From NCBI GenBank assembly GCA_963834425.1, contig CAWIBR010000013.1, forward strand, positions 930,001 to 994,000: 64,000 nucleotides of DNA. The letters run 5' to 3'. The translations under genes and the position numbers were made by a program. This document shows positions 43,779-56,026 of the stretch, in pieces; within the stretch, counting starts at the first letter, position 1; every line of letters starts with the position of its first letter. The notes beneath the pieces are model-generated. The model saw nothing but the letters and a program-made list of their open reading frames with translations. It made no database searches and was not told the origin of the DNA. The stretch is from CAVURS01 sp963834425 (lineage in GTDB: Bacteria; Actinomycetota; Actinomycetes; Actinomycetales; CAVURS01).

Positions 43779-45959
43779 GTGTCGACCCCCGGACGTGTAC
43801 TGAAACGCCTCGTCGTTGGGCAGCCCTTCACCAACGACAAGTTGGGCGACACGCTGTTGCCCAAGCGGATCGCCCTGCCGGTGTTCGCCAGCGACGCCCT
43901 GTCGTCCGTGGCCTACGCCCCGGACGAGATCTTCATCACCCTCTCGGTGGCCGGACTCTCGGCGTACGCCTATTCGTGGAAGGTCGGCCTGGCCGTCGCC
44001 GTCGTGATGCTGACGATCGTCGCGTCGTACCGGCAGAACGTGCACGCCTACCCGTCCGGCGGTGGCGACTACGAGGTCGCGACCACCAACATCGGGTCGT
44101 TCGCCGGGCTGACGGTGGCCAGCGCGCTGCTGGTCGACTACGTCCTGACGGTCGCGGTGTCGGTGTCCTCCGGTGTGCAGAACGCCACGTCGGCGCTGCC
44201 GTTCATCAACGGCCACGAGGCCGTCGTCGCAACGGTGTTGGTGATCCTGCTGATGTCGGTCAACCTCCGCGGCATCCGCGAGTCGGGCAGCACGTTCGCC
44301 GTCCCGACCTACTGCTTCATGGCGGCGATCATCGGCATGGTCATCTGGGGGCTGTCCCGCAACGCCTTCGGGCATCTCCCGCCGGTGGACAGCGCGAAGT
44401 TCACCATCAACCCCAACCCCGAGTTCATCCACGGTCTGGGGAGTGCTGCCGGCGCGTTCCTGATCCTGCGGACCTTCTCCTCCGGCTGTGCCGCCCTGAC
44501 CGGCGTCGAGGCGATCAGCAACGGTGTGCCGGCCTTCCGCAAGCCCAAGAGCAAGAACGCCGCGACCACCCTGCTGCTGATGGGCGCCCTCTCGGTGACG
44601 ATGCTCCTGGGCATCATCGCCCTGGCCAACCTGGGTCACCTGCGCTACGTCGACCCGGACAACGGGATGCAGCAGCTGATCTATCACGGCACCCCCCTGG
44701 TGCCCGTAGGGTCCGGCGAGGGGAAGATGCCGGACGGCGACGATCTACGACCAGCAGACGGTCATCGGTCAGCTGTCCCACTCGGTGTTCTCGAACTTCT
44801 CGCCGGCGTTCTACTTCACCATCGCCGCCACGGGCGTCATCCTGATCCTGGCCGCCAACACCGCCTTCAACGGCTTCCCCGTGCTGGCCTCGATCCTGGC
44901 CCGCGACGGCTTCCTGCCGCGCCAGCTGCACACGCGCGGCGACCGGCTGGCGTTCAGCAACGGCATCGTCATCCTGGCCGGCGCCGCAATCGTGCTGATC
45001 ATCGCCTTCAACGCCCAGCCGACCCGACTGATCCAGCTCTACATCGTCGGCGTCTTCGTGTCGTTCACCACGAGCCAGATCGGCATGATCCGGCACTGGA
45101 ACCGCCATCTGAAGGCCGAGCAGGACCGCCGCGTGCGGGCCCGAATGATGCGCTCGCCGGGCGATCAACGCGCTCGGCGCGGCCATGTCCGGCACGGTGC
45201 TGGCGGTCGTGCTGGTCACCAAGTTCGCCAAGGGCGCCTGGATCGCCATCGCCGCCATGGCGGTGCTGTTCGTCATGATGCGCGGGATCCAGAAGCACTA
45301 CCAGCGGGTCCAGCGCGAGCTCGAGCCGGACGAGACGGTCGACGAGAGCATGCTGCCCAGCCGGGTGCACGCGATCGTCCTGGTCTCCAAGATCCACAAG
45401 CCGACCCTGCGCGCGCTGGTCTACGCCCGGGCCACCCGGCCCTCCATCCTGGAAGCCGTCACGGTCAACGTCGAGCCGGACCAGACCAAGACGCTGCAGG
45501 CCGAGTGGAGCCGGCGGGACATCCAGGTGCCATTGAAGATCCTCGACTCGCCCTACCGCGAGGTCACCCGGCCGATCCTGGAGTACGTCAAGTCGATCCG
45601 GCGCGGCAACCCCCGCGATGTGGTCATGGTCTACATCCCGGAGTACATCGTCGGCCACTGGTGGGAGCAGCTGCTGCACAACCAGAGCGCGCTGCGGCTC
45701 AAGGGGCGGCTGCTCTTCACGCCCGGCGTGATGGTCGCCAGCGTCCCGTGGCAGCTGGACTCGACCGAGCACCGCAAGACCGACACGGTGGCGGTGCGGG
45801 CCGGAGCGGTGCGTCGTGGGGCTCCCGGAGCCGGAACCGGTACGACGGGGGACTCACCCGGTGCCACCGGAGAACGCTGGGGTGGAGGAGCCGTCGCCGG
45901 GGGAGACCGCGGCCGGTGGGCCGATCGGTGACGACACCACGCCGCGGATTCCGAGCTGA
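43779..45959 (+). CDS. APC family (amino-acid/polyamine or K+) permease (two or three frameshifts)
   Basis: A permease of about 680-720 residues with 12 membrane helices and a large C-terminal cytosolic domain, the equivalent of M. tuberculosis Rv2690c. The N-terminal LGDTLLPKRIALPVFASDAL and VHAYPSGGGDYEVATTN are APC hallmarks; EAISNGVPAFRKPKSKNAA is also conserved. Frame changes near 44737 (before TIYDQQTVIGQLSHS) and 45160 (before RAINALGAAMSGTVLA) break it. A possible third near 45840 decides whether it ends at 45931 or 45959. The substrate is uncertain: position next to trkA genes makes potassium plausible, and the amino-acid label is only by family. Confidence 0.85.
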
Positions 45960-46000
45960 GCCCGGCTCAGGGCCGCTCCTCCCGACGGGGCCGCCCAGCG

Positions 46001-47341
46001 ATGAACCAGACCGGCGACAGCGTGGTCGGCCAGGTCGTCGAGCTCGAGGTCGGGCCGGTCGCTCACGGCGGCCACTGCGTCGCCCGACTGGCCGGTCAGG
46101 TCGTCTTCGTCCGGCACGCGCTGCCCGGCGAGCGGGTGCGGGCCCGGATCACTGAGGGCAGCACGGCATCCCGGTTCCTGCGCGCGGACGCGATCGAGGT
46201 CATCGAGGCCTCGGCCGACCGGGTGCCTAGCCCGTGCCCGGCCGCCGGCCCGGGGTTGTGCGGCGGGTGCGACTGGCAGCACGCCACTCCGAAGGCTCAA
46301 CGGCGGCTCAAGTCCGACGTGGTGCGCGAGCAGCTGCGCCGGTTGGCCGGGCTCGATCTGGACGTGACCGTCGAAGCCCTGCCCGGTTCGGACGACGGAC
46401 TGGGCTGGCGGACCCGGGTGCAGCACGGCGTCGATCCCGAGGGCCGGTTGGGCTATCACCGGCACCGCAGCCACGACGTGCTGGCCGTCACCGAATGCCC
46501 GATCAGCCACCCGGAGCTGGCCGGCGTCGGCCACCTGGCCCAGGTCTGGCCGCGGACGGCGCGCGTGGATGTGGCGGCCGCGCCGACGACCGGGGAGCGG
46601 ATCGTCGTCGTCACACCGGCCAGCCCGACCGGGCGCCGGCTCACCCTGCCCGAGGTGGACGCCTCGGTCGCCGTCGCCGCCGTGGACGACCGGGCCCAGC
46701 CCCTCACCCGGGTGAAGGGACGCACGAAGATTCGCGAGACGGTCACGGTCGGGGAGTGGACTCGTGATTTCCGAGTCACCGGCGCCGGCTTCTGGCAGGT
46801 CCACCCGGCCGCCGCTGCCACCTTCGTGGGTGTCGTCCTCGACCAGCTCGAGCCGAGGCCCGGGGAGCGGGCCCTGGACCTCTACAGCGGTGTCGGGCTC
46901 TTCGCGGCGGCCCTCGCCGACCGGGTCGGTCCCTCGGGTGCCGTCGCTGCCGTGGAAGGCGACGCCCGCGCGGTCGCGGACGCCCGGCGCAACCTGCACG
47001 ACCTGCCCGGCGTCCAGCTCCACCAGGGGGTCGTGGCCGGTCGGCTGGACGATGCGCTGGCCGCCCTGCCCGGCGGAGCAGCCGACATCATCGTCCTCGA
47101 CCCACCGCGAGTGGGGGCCGGGCGCGACGTGGTCGAGCGACTCTGCGCCGCGGCCCCACGCGCCATCAGCTACGTCGCCTGCGACCCAGCAGCGCTCGCC
47201 CGGGACATCCGCACGGCAGCGGACCACGGCTACCGCCTGGCGGCGCTGCGGGCCTTCGACGCGTTCCCGATGACGCACCACGTGGAGTGCATCGCCCTGC
47301 TGGTTCCGCTCGAGGTCGGGCCCGGGGCCCCAGCCGGCTGA
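46001..47341 (+). CDS. TRAM-domain class I SAM-dependent RNA methyltransferase (RlmD/TrmA-like)
   Basis: A 446-residue uracil-5 RNA methyltransferase of the TrmA/RumA group. The N-terminal TRAM domain spans about residues 8-62. The Fe-S Cys motif CPAAGPGLCGGCDWQH is near residue 75. SAM motif I is LDLYSGVGLFAAAL. The catalytic core has LDPPRVGAG, and YVACDPAALARDI carries the likely nucleophilic Cys. The gene is intact and sits between the APC permease and aconitase genes as in M. tuberculosis Rv2689c-Rv2690c. tRNA versus rRNA specificity cannot be told. Confidence 0.88.
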   Translation: MNQTGDSVVGQVVELEVGPVAHGGHCVARLAGQVVFVRHALPGERVRARITEGSTASRFLRADAIEVIEASADRVPSPCPAAGPGLCGGCDWQHATPKAQRRLKSDVVREQLRRLAGLDLDVTVEALPGSDDGLGWRTRVQHGVDPEGRLGYHRHRSHDVLAVTECPISHPELAGVGHLAQVWPRTARVDVAAAPTTGERIVVVTPASPTGRRLTLPEVDASVAVAAVDDRAQPLTRVKGRTKIRETVTVGEWTRDFRVTGAGFWQVHPAAAATFVGVVLDQLEPRPGERALDLYSGVGLFAAALADRVGPSGAVAAVEGDARAVADARRNLHDLPGVQLHQGVVAGRLDDALAALPGGAADIIVLDPPRVGAGRDVVERLCAAAPRAISYVACDPAALARDIRTAADHGYRLAALRAFDAFPMTHHVECIALLVPLEVGPGAPAG

Positions 47342-47391
47342 ACCTTGTCCCCAGACCGGCCGGTCCGCATCCCTCGAGCGCTGGCGTGAGG

Positions 47392-47397
47392 CATGCT
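47392..47397 (+). promoter_or_regulatory. possible leaderless -10 element
   Basis: CATGCT, 6 bases before the GTG at 47404. Confidence 0.35.
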
Positions 47398-47403
47398 GAC
47401 CCG

Positions 47404-47916
47404 GTGGCAGGTCGGCACGGCGTCCCCGATCCGGAGCGAAGGACGCATGCGCGCTCGGCCGCGGGCGCTCGCCGTCGCCGGGCCAATGACCGCGACGCCG
47501 CCCAGCCCTGGGCCGCCTGGCTGGTGCTGCGCGGCCTGCTCGCGCTGCTGGTCCTGGCGGCGGCCACCTGGTCGGTGCTGTTGCTCACCCAGTCGCGAGG
47601 CGGGATCTGGCCGGTGATCGCGCTCGCCGCCGGAGCACTCTCGTTGCTGATGATCGGGCTGGACGTGCGGGCGCGGGCCCGCCAGCGGGCGCGGTGGCGC
47701 CGGACGGCGCGGCCGGACGATCTCGTCAGTCCACCGGTCTCGCCGGCCGCGCCGGCCGCGCCGGCCGACCAGCCGGAGCCGGTCCTCGAGGCAGCGCTGG
47801 CTGCGGACACTGGGCCTGAGGCGAACCCGGTGGTGGTGGCCGAGAGTGCTCCGCCTCCGTCGGCTGCCGTGGGCGAGATCCCGCCGCCTGCTCGCCGACG
47901 CTCGCACCGGAAGTGA
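47404..47916 (+). CDS. hypothetical two-helix membrane protein
   Basis: A 170-residue protein with a basic N-terminus and two adjacent hydrophobic segments (about residues 42-64 and 71-89). A basic juxtamembrane patch (RARARQRARWRR) and a disordered Pro/Ala/Glu-rich tail follow. Family not recognised. It lies between the RNA methyltransferase and the acn control region and probably has its own promoter. Confidence 0.6.
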   Translation: MAGRHGVPDPERRTHARSAAGARRRRANDRDAAQPWAAWLVLRGLLALLVLAAATWSVLLLTQSRGGIWPVIALAAGALSLLMIGLDVRARARQRARWRRTARPDDLVSPPVSPAAPAAPADQPEPVLEAALAADTGPEANPVVVAESAPPPSAAVGEIPPPARRRSHRK

Positions 47917-47972
47917 TTGCTCGCTGATGAGCGGGGCAGCCGGTGATGACATGAGCCGCGCCGTGTGATAGA

Positions 47973-47990
47973 TATCTTGACGTCAAGATA
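47973..47990. promoter_or_regulatory. 18-bp perfect palindrome upstream of aconitase
   Basis: TATCTTGACGTCAAGATA is a perfect dyad, 28 bp before the aconitase GTG. It is the AT-richest patch of the region. Its size and symmetry fit a MarR-family dimer. In Streptomyces the MarR protein TamR is known to control aconitase, but whether this exact sequence is its site is an inference. Confidence 0.8.
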
Positions 47991-48018
47991 AATCCGAAGG
48001 TCGACGAGGGAGCCTGTC

Positions 48019-50853
<2,835 letters not shown>

Positions 50854-50877
50854 GACAGCTGCATCCACAACTCTGTT

Positions 50878-50909
50878 GGCAGGTGACCCCCAGATCGGGG
50901 TCACCTGCC
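50878..50909 (+). terminator. rho-independent-like terminator after aconitase
   Basis: A 13-bp perfect stem, GGCAGGTGACCCC and GGGGTCACCTGCC, with a 6-base loop. It is followed by ACACTTTTGG. It starts 25 bp after the stop codon. The T-run is short, as is usual in actinomycetes. Confidence 0.8.
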
Positions 50910-50998
50910 GACACTTTTGGCGACCCGCGAGCACAACCCGGCCCACCGGCGTACGGCCGCGTTCGTCCGGCGTCTTTGCTCTGGACTAGCCGGGGATC

Positions 50999-51398
50999 AT
51001 GGGTGACGTGACGCAGCGACCGGGGCAACGCGACGGGGTGGCCCCGGCCGGCTGGCCGGCGGAGGTGCGACCGCCGGGCACGCCCGGGCTGGGAGCGTTC
51101 CGCTGTCGCCTGGTTGCTCGACCTGGCGCCCGCCGACTACCGGGGGTACGCCGTGCTGACCACCAACCCGGTGGCCCTGGCCCGGGTCGTCGGCCACCAC
51201 GTGGAGGCGCAGCGGGTCGGGGCTCGAGAGGCCGTCAAGGGTGCGCGCCGTGAACTGTCCGACGCCCTGCCGCCGCAGGCCATCGACGCCCTCCTGGACG
51301 TGCTCGCCGCCGAGGAGGCGCGGCTCGGCTCGGCCGGGCGAGGTGTGGGTCTTGTGGAGCAAGCGCTCCGTGGGCGCCGCTTCGCTCCGCGACTGTGA
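50999..51398 (+). CDS. conserved hypothetical protein upstream of dxs (frameshifted)
   Basis: A protein of about 132 residues conserved in actinomycetes in front of dxs; function unknown. The first frame gives GVAPAGWPAEVRPPGTPG. The second gives LLDLAPADYRGYAVLTTNPV, HHVEAQRVGAREAVKGARR and the tail LVEQALRGRRFAPRL. One surplus C at about 51089 separates them; removing it gives WERSAVAWLLDLAPADY. It precedes dxs by 75 bp and is probably on the same transcript. Confidence 0.75.
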
Positions 51399-51473
51399 AC
51401 CGGTCCGCCTAGACTCGCCTGCGGCCGGTCCTTGGGGGCTGGTGGAACCGGACCGAAGGAGGCGACCCGAGGC

Positions 51474-53390
51474 ATGGGTCTGCTGGAGACCATCCAGTCC
51501 CCGAGCGACCTCCGCTCGCTGACCCCGGACCAGCTCGCCGAGCTGTCCGATGAGATCCGCGGATTCCTGATCGCGGCGGTCGCGCGCACCGGCGGCCACC
51601 TCGGGCCCAACCTGGGCGTGGTCGAGCTGACCCTGGCGATCCACCGGGTCTTCGACTCACCCCGCGACACCATCGTTTTCGACACCGGTCATCAGTCCTA
51701 TGTGCACAAGCTGATCACCGGGCGGCAGGACTTCTCCGGCCTGAAGACCAAGGGCGGCCTGTCCGGCTATCCGAGCCGGGCCGAGAGCCGGCACGACGTC
51801 GTCGAGAACTCCCATGCCTCCACGTCGCTGTCCTGGGCCGACGGCATCGCCAAGGCCCGTCGGCTCTCTGGCGAGCGCGACCGGCACACGGTCGCCGTCA
51901 TCGGCGATGGCGCGTTGACCGGTGGCATGGCCTGGGAAGCCCTGAACACGATCGCCGCCGACAAGGACCTCCCGCTGGTGATCGTGGTCAACGACAACGA
52001 GCGGTCGTACGGCGAGACGAAGGGCGGGCTGGCCGAGCACCTGGCCACGCTGCGGACGACCCGTGGCTACGAGCGCTTCCTGGACTGGGGCAAGCAGACC
52101 CTGAACCGCACGCCGGTCGTCGGCCCCGCGGTCTACGACACCCTGCACGGCGTCAAGAAGGGCCTCAAGGACATCGTCGCCCCGCAGGGCATGTTCGAAG
52201 ACCTCGGCCTGAAGTACATCGGCCCGGTCGACGGCCACGACATCGAGGTGGTCGAGCACGCGCTGCGGCGGGCCCGGGCCTTCGGTAGCCCGGTGATCGT
52301 GCACGTGATCACCCAGAAGGGCCGCGGTTACGAGCCGGCCCTGCGTGACGAGGCCGATAGGTTCCACGCCGTCGGCGTCATCGACGTCGCCACCGGACTC
52401 CCGCTCGCGCCGCCAGGAGCCGACTGGACGTCGGTCTTCGCCGACGAGGTGCTGGCCATCGCCGGCGACCGGCCCGATGTGGTCGGGTTGACGGCGGCAA
52501 TGCTCATCCCGGTCGGGCTGGACCGCTTCGCCGCGCGCTACCCGGACCGCGTCTTCGACGTCGGCATCGCCGAGCAGCACGCGACGACCAGCGCAGCCGG
52601 CATGGCGTACGCCGGTCTGCACCCGGTCGTCGCCGTCTACGCGACCTTCCTCAACCGGGCCTTCGACCAGGTGCTGATGGATGTCGCCCTGCACCGGGCC
52701 GGTGTCACCTTCGTCCTCGACCGGGCCGGGATCACGGGCAACGACGGGCCGAGCCACAACGGCATGTGGGACCTGTCGATCCTGCAGGTCGTCCCCGGCC
52801 TGCGGTTGGCCGCCCCGCGCGACGGCGCCACCCTGCGGGCCGAGTTGCGAGAGGCGGTCGAGGTCGATGACGCGCCGACCGTCCTGCGCTACCCGAAAGG
52901 CGCCGTACCGGCCGACCTGCCGGCCGTCGACTCGATCGACGGAATCGACCTACTGACCGCTCCTGGCGAGGAGCCGGACGAGGTGCTCATCGTGTCGGTC
53001 GGGGCGCTGGCCCACGCCAGCGTCGAGGCCTCGGCCCGGCTGGCCGACCACGGGGTGACCTCGATCGTCGTCGACCCGCGGTGGGTCATCCCGGCACCGA
53101 TCGGGGTGGTCGAGCTGGCCCGCGGCCGGCGCCTCGTGGCCGTGGTCGAGGACAACGTGCGCACCGGCGGGGTGGGGACCGCCATCGCCCAGCTGTTGCG
53201 GGACAACGGCGTCGACACACCGGTGCTGGAGCTCGGCATCCCCCGCGAGTTCCTCGACCACTGCTCGCGAGGCGAGCTGCTCAGCCAGATCGGCCTGACC
53301 GGTCAGGCGTTGGCCCGCCAGATCGTCGAGGCGATCGCCGGGCGAGAGCCGGCCCTCGAGGACACGCCGAGCGCCCGCGAGCGCGGCTAG
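51474..53390 (+). CDS. dxs: 1-deoxy-D-xylulose-5-phosphate synthase
   Basis: A 638-residue thiamine-diphosphate enzyme that condenses pyruvate with glyceraldehyde 3-phosphate, the first step of the MEP isoprenoid pathway. The N-terminal GGHLGPNLGVVELTLAIH, the TPP/Mg motif GDGALTGGMAWEALN with VVNDNERS, the catalytic Glu in VFDVGIAEQHATT and the transketolase C-terminal domain are all present. AAGGAGG lies about 13 bases before the ATG at 51474. The stop TAG overlaps the stop of the convergent gene in the sequence CTAG. Confidence 0.96.
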   Translation: MGLLETIQSPSDLRSLTPDQLAELSDEIRGFLIAAVARTGGHLGPNLGVVELTLAIHRVFDSPRDTIVFDTGHQSYVHKLITGRQDFSGLKTKGGLSGYPSRAESRHDVVENSHASTSLSWADGIAKARRLSGERDRHTVAVIGDGALTGGMAWEALNTIAADKDLPLVIVVNDNERSYGETKGGLAEHLATLRTTRGYERFLDWGKQTLNRTPVVGPAVYDTLHGVKKGLKDIVAPQGMFEDLGLKYIGPVDGHDIEVVEHALRRARAFGSPVIVHVITQKGRGYEPALRDEADRFHAVGVIDVATGLPLAPPGADWTSVFADEVLAIAGDRPDVVGLTAAMLIPVGLDRFAARYPDRVFDVGIAEQHATTSAAGMAYAGLHPVVAVYATFLNRAFDQVLMDVALHRAGVTFVLDRAGITGNDGPSHNGMWDLSILQVVPGLRLAAPRDGATLRAELREAVEVDDAPTVLRYPKGAVPADLPAVDSIDGIDLLTAPGEEPDEVLIVSVGALAHASVEASARLADHGVTSIVVDPRWVIPAPIGVVELARGRRLVAVVEDNVRTGGVGTAIAQLLRDNGVDTPVLELGIPREFLDHCSRGELLSQIGLTGQALARQIVEAIAGREPALEDTPSARERG

Positions 53391-54289
53391 TCCCTCAGCT
53401 GCCCCAGGACGAGCTCGGCCGCCGCTGGGTCGCGCAGCACGATGGTCCGCACGTCGCCGCCGGCACTCGCGACATTGACGGCGTCACGGGTGACCAGCAG
53501 GGGGCGCCAGAAGGCTCGGTCCACCTCGTCGGTCGCGGCGGCAGCCGCCGACACGAAGGCCGGGTCGATCCGGGCCAGGTCGAACCAGCCCCGGCTGCGC
53601 ATCGGCACCGCCAGGCCGCGCATTCCGGTGCCGTCGCTCTGGGCCAGGAAGGTCCGCAGCGAGCTCGCGCCGAGCAGGGTCACGACATCGCAGCCGCCCA
53701 TCGGCGTGATCAGGTCGCTCGCGTCGCGGCGCAGGCGGGCGACGGTGAGGCCGCCCATCTCCTCCAGCCGGGCCCGCAGAGCGGTCCACCACAGGGTGGT
53801 GTCCAGGCCGATCTCGACGGCCAGCCGAGGGGGCAAGAGCGCCACGTGGTCGGGGTCGTCGCCGACCAGACCGCGGATGCCGATCCCGAGGTCGATGGCC
53901 CCGCCGAGCACCCGTTCGCGCACCCACTCGGGCCCCGGGTGGAGCGGGTGGTCGGTGGGCAGGCCGACCGGCACGGCGGCCAGCTCTGCCCGCCACGCGG
54001 CGGCCGATCCGAGCTGGGCGAACAGCAGGCGCAGGCGGAGCCAGTCCCGCAGCCGGTACCGACCCACCTCGGACTCAGGGTCCGAGCTGCCGACCGCCGC
54101 GGCCAGCTCCTCCCAGGTGAGGGAGCCATCGACCTCGAGGTCCGGGTCGGCGGGTCCGGTCGGTGCGTCAGGGCCAGAACGCACCTCGAGCCGCACGCCG
54201 TCGTCCATCGGAACCAGGTCGATGTCGTCGAGCACGCTGACGGCGAGCACACCGCGACGTAGCGCGACCTCGCTCGCCAGTTCTCCCAT
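53387..54289 (-). CDS. conserved hypothetical protein
   Basis: A 300-residue soluble, acidic protein, no family recognised. Visible features are a short N-terminal alpha/beta part (LRRGVLAVSVLDDIDLVPMD), a charged linker with Asp/Pro/Gly, and a mainly helical C-terminal half. The C-terminal half has MGGCDVVTLLGASSLRTFLA and SRGWFDLARIDPAFVSAAAA. No signal peptide or membrane segment. TACGGT lies 6 bases before the ATG. It is convergent with dxs and divergent from the metallopeptidase-like gene. Confidence 0.6.
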   Translation of the reverse strand: MGELASEVALRRGVLAVSVLDDIDLVPMDDGVRLEVRSGPDAPTGPADPDLEVDGSLTWEELAAAVGSSDPESEVGRYRLRDWLRLRLLFAQLGSAAAWRAELAAVPVGLPTDHPLHPGPEWVRERVLGGAIDLGIGIRGLVGDDPDHVALLPPRLAVEIGLDTTLWWTALRARLEEMGGLTVARLRRDASDLITPMGGCDVVTLLGASSLRTFLAQSDGTGMRGLAVPMRSRGWFDLARIDPAFVSAAAAATDEVDRAFWRPLLVTRDAVNVASAGGDVRTIVLRDPAAAELVLGQLRD

Positions 54290-54295
54290 GCTGCG

Positions 54296-54301
54296 ACCGT
54301 A
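54296..54301 (-). promoter_or_regulatory. leaderless -10 element of the hypothetical gene ending at 53387
   Basis: TACGGT on the minus strand, 6 bases before the ATG at 54289. Confidence 0.5.
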
Positions 54302-54428
54302 GCGCTGTGTGTGCTGCGCGGCGAGGTTCAGGGCCCCGCGCCACCCTCCGGTGTCATGCATCTGGCTGAACCGACGCCAGCGGGTAACAAGTTGGTGCAC
54401 ATCGTCACCGGATTTGGGTCCGACCCGC

Positions 54429-54434
54429 TACCTT
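54429..54434 (+). promoter_or_regulatory. leaderless -10 element of the metallopeptidase-like gene
   Basis: TACCTT, 7 bases before the GTG at 54442. Confidence 0.5.
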
Positions 54435-54441
54435 CCAAGGC

Positions 54442-55851
54442 GTGTCGTACGACGTGGGGGGAGCCCGGCCTGCCCGCTGGGTCGTGCCCGTCGTGGCCGC
54501 GGCGACGGCCGTCGGGCTGACCTTGAGTGGGCTCAGCGTCTGGGGCATCTGGCAGCTCCCGGAGCGTCCCAGCGCCACGGCGAGTTCCGATCCGCCCGGC
54601 AGTCGCGCCCAGTCCTCGACGGGGGTGCCGGTCGAGTCCGCGGAGGCGGCCATCCTGCAGCGGCGCGGCGCCGCGGTCCTCGCCCACGACCAGGCGAAGT
54701 TCCTGGCCGACCTCGACCCGACGAACCAGGGATTGCGCACCCAACAGGCCGCCATCTTCGCGGGGCTGGTCAAGCTGCCGTTCGCCCGGTTCAGCTACCA
54801 GCTGGCCCAGGGCAACCTGCCGCAGGCGGCCAAGTCGGCGTACGGCGTTCCCGCGCTGATCGCACCCGTCCTGGCGACGCACCAGCTGCGTGGCTACGAC
54901 ACGGGCCCGGTGGCCGAGGGGCAGTCGGTGACCTTCGTGCTCCGGAATGGGCGCTGGTGGATCGGGTCGGATCGCGACGACGAGGCCGATCTGCCGGCAG
55001 CCGGCCACGCCGAGCCGTGGGACGACGGCGAGGTGGGGGTGGCACACGGCAAGCGCTCGCTGGTCATCGGCCAGGCGGACGACCAGGCGACCCTGAACCG
55101 GGTCGCCACGTCGCTCGACCAGGCCGTGAACGCCGACCTGAAGTTCTGGCCGACCGGTGGATCGCATCGGTGGGCGGGCCGGGTCGTGGTCTACGTGCCC
55201 GAGGCCGAGCGCGAGTTCACCAGTCTCTTTGCCGGGACCAAGGAGACCGCGGACGGTGTCGTCGCGGTCACGGTGCCCGTCTACGACAACGTGGTGTTCG
55301 TCAAGGGTGGCCAGTCCTACGGTGCGGTCGGGGGGACCCGGGTCATCATCAACCCGACGTACTTCAAGCCGAAGTCATCGTTCTTCAATGTCATTCTGCG
55401 ACATGAGGTTTCGCACGTCGCGGCCGAGCCCATCACGTCGCAGGGGACGCCGACGTGGCTGATCGAAGGCCTGGCCGAGTACGTCGGTTGGCGGCAGGCT
55501 GACCCGTCGCGGACGTTCTTCGCCCGTGGCGTCGATTCGCGTACCGCGGCGGCAATGAACAAGGGATCGTTCCACCTCGCGCTGCCGTCCTCGCGGACCT
55601 TCTATCTGGGTAGCACCGCGACGATCAACCAGCGCTACACCGACGGCTTCCTGACCTGCGCCTACATCCAGCGCCACTACGGCGAGGCCAAGCTGAAGAA
55701 GTTCGCGGCCGCGATGGCGGCGGCGCACACCGACGGCCAGGAGCCGGCTGTGCTGAAGTCAGCGCTGCACCGCACCTTGGGCCTGACCCAGGCCCAGCTC
55801 GTGAGCGGTGTCGACAACTGGATCGGCCAGTACCGCGTCGGACACCGCTAG
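54442..55851 (+). CDS. membrane-anchored metallopeptidase-like protein (peptidase MA type)
   Basis: A 469-residue protein with one N-terminal membrane anchor (about residues 12-35) and a large extracytoplasmic part. A zincin site HEVSH (HExxH) lies near residue 318 in ILRHEVSHVAAEPI. A Glu in WLIEGLAEYVG about 25 residues later is the third zinc ligand of gluzincins. The N-terminal half (about 60-200) resembles an NTF2-like or scaffold domain. The substrate is unknown; a surface-proteolysis role is inferred. GTG start with leaderless spacing. Confidence 0.75.
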   Translation: MSYDVGGARPARWVVPVVAAATAVGLTLSGLSVWGIWQLPERPSATASSDPPGSRAQSSTGVPVESAEAAILQRRGAAVLAHDQAKFLADLDPTNQGLRTQQAAIFAGLVKLPFARFSYQLAQGNLPQAAKSAYGVPALIAPVLATHQLRGYDTGPVAEGQSVTFVLRNGRWWIGSDRDDEADLPAAGHAEPWDDGEVGVAHGKRSLVIGQADDQATLNRVATSLDQAVNADLKFWPTGGSHRWAGRVVVYVPEAEREFTSLFAGTKETADGVVAVTVPVYDNVVFVKGGQSYGAVGGTRVIINPTYFKPKSSFFNVILRHEVSHVAAEPITSQGTPTWLIEGLAEYVGWRQADPSRTFFARGVDSRTAAAMNKGSFHLALPSSRTFYLGSTATINQRYTDGFLTCAYIQRHYGEAKLKKFAAAMAAAHTDGQEPAVLKSALHRTLGLTQAQLVSGVDNWIGQYRVGHR

Positions 55852-55877
55852 TCGTCCGCTGCAGCCGACATAGGTGG

Positions 55878-55957
55878 CCGCCAACTCGGCGGGCCGAACC
55901 CCTCGTCATCGACCTCAAGGCGGCCCGGACGGCGACGTCTGCCCGCCGAGTTGGCGG
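55878..55957. terminator. long inverted repeat between convergent genes
   Basis: Perfect 16-bp arms CCGCCAACTCGGCGGG (55878-55893) and CCCGCCGAGTTGGCGG (55942-55957) around a 48-base centre. It lies between the metallopeptidase-like gene (ends 55851) and the beta-oxidation gene (ends 56010). It may be a bidirectional terminator, but the loop is large and there is no T-run. Confidence 0.5.
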
Positions 55958-55978
55958 TCAGTCGGTGGTCGGTCGAGC

Positions 55979-56026
55979 CAGGCGGGCACCGAGTCAGGCG
56001 GGCACCGAGTCAGGCGGGCACCGAGG
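55979..56026. repeat. three tandem 16-bp repeats at the 3' end of the beta-oxidation gene
   Basis: CAGGCGGGCACCGAGT occurs three times without spacers (last copy ending in G). The minus-strand stop codon of the hydroxyacyl-CoA dehydrogenase gene falls at the junction of copies two and three. The period is not a multiple of three, so copy-number change downstream of the stop would be silent. Confidence 0.85.

Noticed and set aside
55979..56026. Tandem repeats as a CRISPR array
   Set aside because: Units are contiguous with no spacers and there are no cas genes.
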